A DNA stretch of 64,000 nucleotides from Aralia elata (lineage: Eukaryota > Streptophyta > Magnoliopsida > Apiales > Araliaceae), in assembly GCA_034770075.1 (NCBI GenBank), contig CM068382.1, positions 17,292,616-17,356,615 on the forward strand. Direction: 5' to 3'. The notes under the pieces are model-generated. The model saw only the letters and a list, made by a program, of their open reading frames with translations, ran no database searches and had not been told where the DNA came from. Within the stretch, counting starts at the first letter, position 1; every line of letters starts with the position of its first letter. Shown here piece after piece: positions 59,697 through 64,000 of the stretch. The translations under genes were made by a program, and so were the position numbers.

Positions 59697-60898
59697 CCCC
59701 AGGCCCTGATGCACATTGCTATGATTATAAGTTGAATGCAAATAATGTGCTTCATATTCTTGGTTACCACTTAGACATATGTTGGTTACTGTATATTACT
59801 TATTTGGTTACCATTAATAATAATGTATTTTTTAAAATTGACGCAGTTACTAGACGATGGATATGATTCCAGTTATACTTTATTTCAACGGAACGTGGTC
59901 TGACAGTAACCAGTATAACAATTTTGAAGTTACAGGCATCGTTGTCCCAACAACTTGTTCATTCTCAGAAATGAGCAACTTAATATGCAGTGCAATAATG
60001 GCAGACACCAACACAACAAAATTATCAATCAAATTTCATATTAGAAGCGACATTCCCCCTATCATTATATAAATTGAAGCAACCCTCAGATTCTACATGG
60101 AACTGTGTAGAAAATCAGACGAACAATGCAAGTTTCCATTAATTGTAGAGGAGATATACAACAATGGAGGCAATACAACCTTATAAAACTTGAGTATTGA
60201 AGAAGAAAACATGATGCAATCTGAAAGTACAATCAGGTCGACACAATGGATTTCAGATCTCATACCACTAGCAACACAACATTACCACACTGGAACACAA
60301 TATGTTGAGCAGCTAGCAATTGAAGCTATTGATCAAGCACAAGAAAGACAACAAGACATGGTACATGCTGAAGAACAAAGTGATGAAGTCATAATAGATC
60401 CGAATGTAGGAGAAGTGAAAGTACACCAAACTTACAAAGATAAAAAAGTCTTAACACAGGCATTAAGGCTGCATTCAATCAGGCAACATCGACAACACAA
60501 GGTTCAAAGAACAAGTGGTAGAGACTTTGTCCTAGTATGCATAGAGGATGAAAAATGCAAATGGAAGATGAGAGCATCCAAGTTTAGGAAAATTAGTATG
60601 TTCAAGGTGAGAGAATTCAATAATATACACACTTGTTCGTCAGATATAATGTTGGGAGACCACAGACAAGCAAACAGTGAGTTGGTTAGTGATTGCATAA
60701 TGCATAGATTAACAAATTTGAAGAAAGTTTACACACCAACAGATATTGTTGACGACATGATGACGGAGTATAATGTGTCAATCTCCTACCAAAAAGCATG
60801 GAGATCAAAGGAGAAAGCATTGGAAAAAGTAAGAGGCAACCCACACGACTACTCTTTGATCCCTTCATGGTTGCACATGTTGAAGAAAACAAATCCAG

Positions 60899-61078
60899 GT
60901 AATGGTTGTATACTGAAATTAAATTTTTAGTACATATTTGGAAACCCAATTTAATTTATCTGGTTACTTGTGTAAAAAAGTTTGGTTACCAACAGTAACA
61001 TTAAAAAAATATAAAAACCAATGGTTTTTTATATCTACTCCATACATTTATATTGACATTATCGAAATTTCATATCAG
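60899..61078 (+). other. Transposase intron
   Basis: Donor GTAATG and acceptor ATATCAG; removing it joins NPG to SVTNLE in frame. It contains two GGTTAC words, as do the other introns of this element. Confidence 0.7.
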
Positions 61079-61869
61079 GTTCAGTCACAAACTTAGAGTT
61101 GGAAACAAATGGACGTTTCAAGTATCTATTTTTTGCAATAGGAGCATCCATTGAAGCATGGAATCATTGTTTCCCAATCATTGTAATTGATGGCACATTC
61201 ATCCAATCAACCTACGGGGGAACACTACTCATAGCAAGCACCCAGGACGCAAACAAAAACATTGTTCCAATTGTTTTTGCAGTAGTTGACAGTGAAAATG
61301 AACTATCTTGGAGATGATTTTTCATCAACTTGAGAAAGGCTTGTGGAGTAAGAGAAGGACAATGCATTGTTTCAGATAGACATGAAGCCATTGTACAGGG
61401 ACTGAACTTTGTCTTCCCCGATGTGATGCATGGTTCATGTACATATCATGTTTTGAAGAATATAAAAAATAGATTCAAAAAGAAGGGAGAAGAACTAAAG
61501 AAAGCATACAACGGGGCATGTAGAGCTTACACTATTGAAGAATTCAATAGACACATGGCTGTTCTTGATGAAATTGATTCTCGCATAAGGACATATTTGG
61601 AGGAAGAGGTTAAGTTAGAGAAATGCACAAGACTCCATGGTACTGTAAGCAGATATTTAACCATGACTTCAAACACAGCCGAGTCTGTCAACAATGCAAT
61701 CAAATGTATCAGGGATCTTCCAGTTATAACAATGATTGAATGCCTCTATTGTATGATTCAAAGATGGTATTTCACAAACTAACAAGCAGCTATATCAACA
61801 TTCAGTACACTATCCACAACAGCTGAAAAAACACTGCAATATAATATCATTGAGTCAAAGAAACTTAAG

Positions 61870-62271
61870 GTCAGTAATTTACCTTTTAAAATTATTATAT
61901 GCATGTATAACAGAAGTTGCATTTGTATTTCATAGATTTCAATAAGTGTTTTTTAAAATTTCATTCTCAATTTTTGCTATTTATCAGTGTCATTCGTTTT
62001 TATAACCAACTGAAAATGCTACAATTTTGCATCTGTACTCAGCATGTTACTATTACAATACTGCTAAATGGGTTACGTTCATATAAGTGGTTGGTTACCT
62101 TCATATAACTGTTTGGTTACCTTTGGATAATTATTTGGTTACCTATGTGTGTCTGTCCAGTATTTAATTGGTAACCAAATCACTACATAAATAAATATAA
62201 ATATTTGATTACCACTACATATTTATATTTATAAGTATACATACTAACTACATCCTTAAATTGTTTGCTAG
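61870..62271 (+). other. Transposase intron carrying one copy of the 280-bp repeat
   Basis: Donor GTCAGT after ESKKLK and acceptor TTTGCTAG before VETSNLMIF keep the frame. Most of it is a copy of the repeat also found twice at 62973-63530, with five or more GGTTAC/GTAACC words. Confidence 0.65.
61937..62219. repeat. 280-bp MULE repeat, copy a (intronic)
   Basis: Begins TTTCAATAAGTG, includes TTATCAGTGTCATTCGTTTT, TTCATATAAGTGGTTGGTTACC and TTTAATTGGTAACCAA, and ends near GATTACCACTA. Noncoding. Confidence 0.8.
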
Positions 62272-62349
62272 GTTGAGACATCAAATTTAATGATTTTTAC
62301 TGTTTACGATGTCAACACACGCTTTATTGTGGACATGGAACAAAGGACG

Positions 62350-62394
62350 TGCACATGCAATAAATTTCAGTATCATGAGATGCCTTGTGCACAC
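62350..62394 (+). other. SWIM zinc finger of the transposase
   Basis: CTCNKFQYHEMPCAH fits the CxC...CxH pattern of the SWIM finger near the end of plant MuDR-type transposases. The reading frame is lost about 30 bases later. Confidence 0.85.
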
Positions 62395-62636
62395 GCTGCT
62401 GCTGTTATCAACAAAGGAATTTGAGCTGTTATGACTTTTGCTCAAAGAATTACTCAAAAGCAACTTTGGTAAACACTTATTCATCTTCCATCCTGCCATT
62501 AGATGACAAAGAGAAATGGAATGTGCCAGAAGAAATACGAAACATATGTGTAAAACCACCAAATACAAGAAGACCAGCGGGAAGACCAAAAATAGGGAGG
62601 TACAAACACGAATCTGAAAATAATTTTTAAAACAAA

Positions 62637-62678
62637 TGCAGCAGGTGCCAAGAAAAGGGACACAACAGGAAAACATGC
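62637..62678 (+). other. C-terminal CCHC zinc knuckle of the transposase
   Basis: CSRCQEKGHNRKTC fits CX2CX4HX4C and follows the typical basic RRPAGRPKIGRYKHESE stretch, but is separated from it by a TAA at 62628-62630. Zinc knuckles at this place are common in plant MULE transposases. Confidence 0.8.
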
Positions 62679-62972
62679 AGTAATCCACCAATTTTACGAT
62701 CAAAGAATGTTTGACATGGTACATCAGCAAAAAAAATTGTTAGTTGGAAATATATGTTTGTTTACTTTGAATAACCAATATACAGTCATTTGGAAACTTT
62801 ATTATTGATGTAAGATAACCAATATTTTATACAGAATATTGAATATTTTTTTTGACATTTATTTCAAATTTATAAAAATGAATAATTAATTACAATATTA
62901 TTCAACAATATAGTAGTGATAATATTGAATAAAATAATATAGTAGTGGTTATATGGTTACTGTCATTTGGGA

Positions 62973-63243
62973 TTTCAATAATCGTTTTTTAGGATTTCAA
63001 TCCCAAATGTGTGTGTTTATCAGTGTCATTTGATTTTTTAACCAACTGGGAATACTACAATTTTGCAACTGTTTTCAGCATGTTACTGTTATAATACTGC
63101 TAAATTGGTAACCTTCATATAAGTGGTAGGTTACATTCATGTAAGTGGTTGGTTACCTTTGGATTATTATTTAATTACCTTGGTGTGCCTGTTCAGAATT
63201 TAATTGGTAACCAATGCAGTACATAAATAAATATAAGTATTTT
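62973..63243. repeat. 280-bp MULE repeat, copy b
   Basis: Same word order as copy a (TTATCAGTGTCATTTGATTTT, AACCAACTGGGAATACTAC, TTCATATAAGTGG, AATTTAATTGGTAACCAA), diverged by scattered substitutions. It lies directly before copy c. Confidence 0.8.
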
Positions 63244-63530
63244 TTTCAATAAGTGTATTTCAAGATTTCATTTTCAATTTTTGGTTTTTATCAGTGTCAT
63301 TCATTTTTATAACCAACTGGGAATGCTACAATTTTGCAAGTGTCTTCAGCATGTAACTATTACAATACTGCTAAATTGGTTACCTTCATATAAGTGGTTG
63401 GTTACCTTCATGTAATTGTTTGGTTACGTTCATATAATTATTTAGTTACCTAGGTGTGCCTGTCCTGTATTTAATTGGTAACCAATTCACTACATAACTA
63501 AATAAAAGTATTTGATTACCACTAAATACA
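63244..63530. repeat. 280-bp MULE repeat, copy c
   Basis: Closest to copy a in its start (TTTCAATAAGTGTATTTCAAG) and end (GTATTTGATTACCAC). It is tandem with copy b. It is followed by about 190 bases without recognisable features before the protease-like exon. Confidence 0.8.
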
Positions 63531-63716
63531 TATGTCCAACAAAGACATTATGAAAAAACAAATCATGTCAAACCATTGGTAATAAAATCAAATACATAAT
63601 TCCATTAACATAATAACTCAGTACATAATACCAAGTCAGTAACCACCACAAATGGTTATGAATTTTTAAAATAAAAACAGATCCAAAAAAACAACAAAAA
63701 GAAAATGTTTATACAA

Positions 63717-63912
63717 CTACTTGGCTGGATCAAATCTGCCTGGATATTCTCTATCTGAATTGTACCCCTCTAATTGCTTGTTCCTACCATGCATGTATAG
63801 GTTGACACATAATTTCTTCCTGTACTGTACGATGGGGAATGGGTTAGGAATTTCTACAAACTTTTGATGAAGAAAATGCTCAGCAAAACAAACAGTAAAC
63901 ATCCCGCAATCA
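63717..63912 (-). CDS. Ulp1-like (C48) cysteine protease, last exon (partial gene)
   Basis: The minus-strand exon begins after a consensus acceptor (TTTTCGCAG, ending 63913) and reads DCGMFTVCFAEHFLHQKFVEIPNPFP, then IVQYRKKLCVNLYMHGR and a stop at 63719-63717. DCG followed by a hydrophobic, helix-like segment is the catalytic-Cys neighbourhood of Ulp1-type proteases, which process SUMO or related peptides. Such domains are known in some plant MULEs (for example Kaonashi-type). The His and Asp of the triad would lie in upstream exons outside the window. It converges on the transposase, so it is probably a second gene of the element. No internal stop is seen. Confidence 0.55.
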
Positions 63913-63993
63913 CTGCGAAAACAAACAAAACAAATCAAACCAAACATCATATTATGTAAAATACTATAAGCAATAATATAAAATAAACCTTAC
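63913..63993 (-). other. Intron of the protease-like gene
   Basis: About 81 bp with donor GTAAGG (63993-63988) and acceptor TTCGCAG. Bases 63994-64000 are the end of the preceding exon. It is AT-rich with a T-rich tract before the acceptor, as expected. Confidence 0.6.
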
Positions 63994-64000
63994 CCCTCAA

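Larger units (their letters stand above)
59863..62714 (+). pseudogene. MULE transposase (MuDR type), stop-riddled
   Basis: Starts MIPVILYFNGTW, colinear with the exon at 302-1. Exon to 60898: N-terminal region, then a MuDR-type DNA-binding region (about 60420-60640) with CKWKMRASKFRKISMFKVREFNNIHTC. The intron 60899-61078 restores the frame as NPGSVTN. Exon 61079-61869: catalytic domain with VIDGTF (first Asp), VVDSENELSWR, then VSDRHEAIVQGL, PDVMHGSCTYHVLKN and TAESVNNA. After intron 61870-62271 come a SWIM finger (CTCNKFQYHEMPCAH) and a C-terminal zinc knuckle. In-frame stops at 60070, 60184, 61315 (after SWR) and 61780, a stop and frameshift just after the SWIM finger, and a stop at 62628 inactivate it. 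It would cut and move the element; this copy cannot as written. Confidence 0.88.
52210..64000 (+). mobile_element. MULE DNA transposon, copy 2 (runs off right edge)
   Basis: Begins GGGCTCTTTACAGTAATATA at 52210, directly after repeat R. With its two nested solo LTRs removed, it has a leader (52210-52581 and 55319 on), a GGTTAC-rich presumed 5' intron, a transposase gene (59863-62714) with at least two further introns, a zone of about 280-bp repeats and a convergent protease-like exon (63912-63717). The right terminus is not in the window. The transposase carries several stops, so this copy is not autonomous as written. Confidence 0.8.

Noticed and set aside
62287..62730. 147-codon minus-strand frame across the SWIM and zinc-knuckle region
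   Set aside because: It is antisense to recognisable transposase motifs (CTCNKFQYHEMPCAH, CSRCQEKGHNRKTC) and has no domain of its own.
1..64000. tRNA, rRNA, organelle-derived inserts, bacterial-type operons or a viral (pararetroviral) insertion
   Set aside because: No such sequence was recognised on either strand; all reverse-transcriptase fragments have LTR-retrotransposon gene order and LTRs.

Overview
The window is nuclear DNA of a eudicot plant. It carries intronless class I small heat-shock protein genes, plant LTR retrotransposons whose reverse-transcription primer site matches initiator-Met tRNA, and MULE DNA transposons with GT-AG introns. It is AT-rich and dominated by nested transposable elements. 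The only host genes I can support are two nearly identical cytosolic class I sHSP genes at 1648-2121 and 41304-41777, each with a heat-shock element and a TATA box. They sit in a segmental duplication (about 1244-3396 plus 9344-10359, versus about 40884-44013) that also includes a Ty1/copia LTR. The 40-44 kb copy preserves the empty sites of insertions found in the first copy.

Layout. 1-1243: inverted end of a MULE, including an open N-terminal coding exon (302-1, minus). 1244-3396: sHSP copy 1 and the start of a copia LTR. 3397-9343: a gypsy solo LTR (family A) flanked by TTTAG, with a family B solo LTR (5555-8740, TACAT) inside it. 9344-10359: rest of the copia LTR. 10360-27833: 3' LTR of a minus-strand gypsy element D. 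It is interrupted by solo LTR C (12102-26313, CCACA), which is itself interrupted by a full-length family A gypsy element (12755-24455, GAAGC). Element A has LTRs of 2.8-2.9 kb, a PBS, two polypurine tracts, an extra coiled-coil ORF, gag and pol. 24696-39741: four head-to-tail copies of a 3.75-3.77 kb unit made of part of LTR C, part of LTR D and a piece of D pol. 39757-40883 and 51086-52209: two copies of a 1.1 kb noncoding repeat R containing a small TIR element. 40884-44013: sHSP copy 2 and a copia LTR. 44014-48980: decayed copia internal region and truncated second LTR. 48981-51085: noncoding. 52210-64000: a second MULE running off the right edge, interrupted by solo LTRs of family A (52582-55318, GTTTC) and family B (56584-59696, CCCCA). 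It has a transposase pseudogene with MuDR-type DNA-binding, catalytic, SWIM and zinc-knuckle parts, and a convergent exon resembling a Ulp1-type cysteine protease.

Most notable observations: a nascent composite satellite built from a nested-LTR junction; a duplicated polypurine tract giving two LTR boundaries in one family; an intact acidic coiled-coil ORF upstream of a broken gag-pol; GC-rich dyad clusters in the LTRs; a GGTTAC motif concentrated in the introns and flanks of the MULE family; and MULE ends at the same target position in two paralogous segments but in opposite orientation. Copies that should be identical differ mainly by single-base insertions and deletions, so many frameshifts may be residual sequencing errors. 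All similarity statements come from reading the sequence by eye; no database search or alignment was run.
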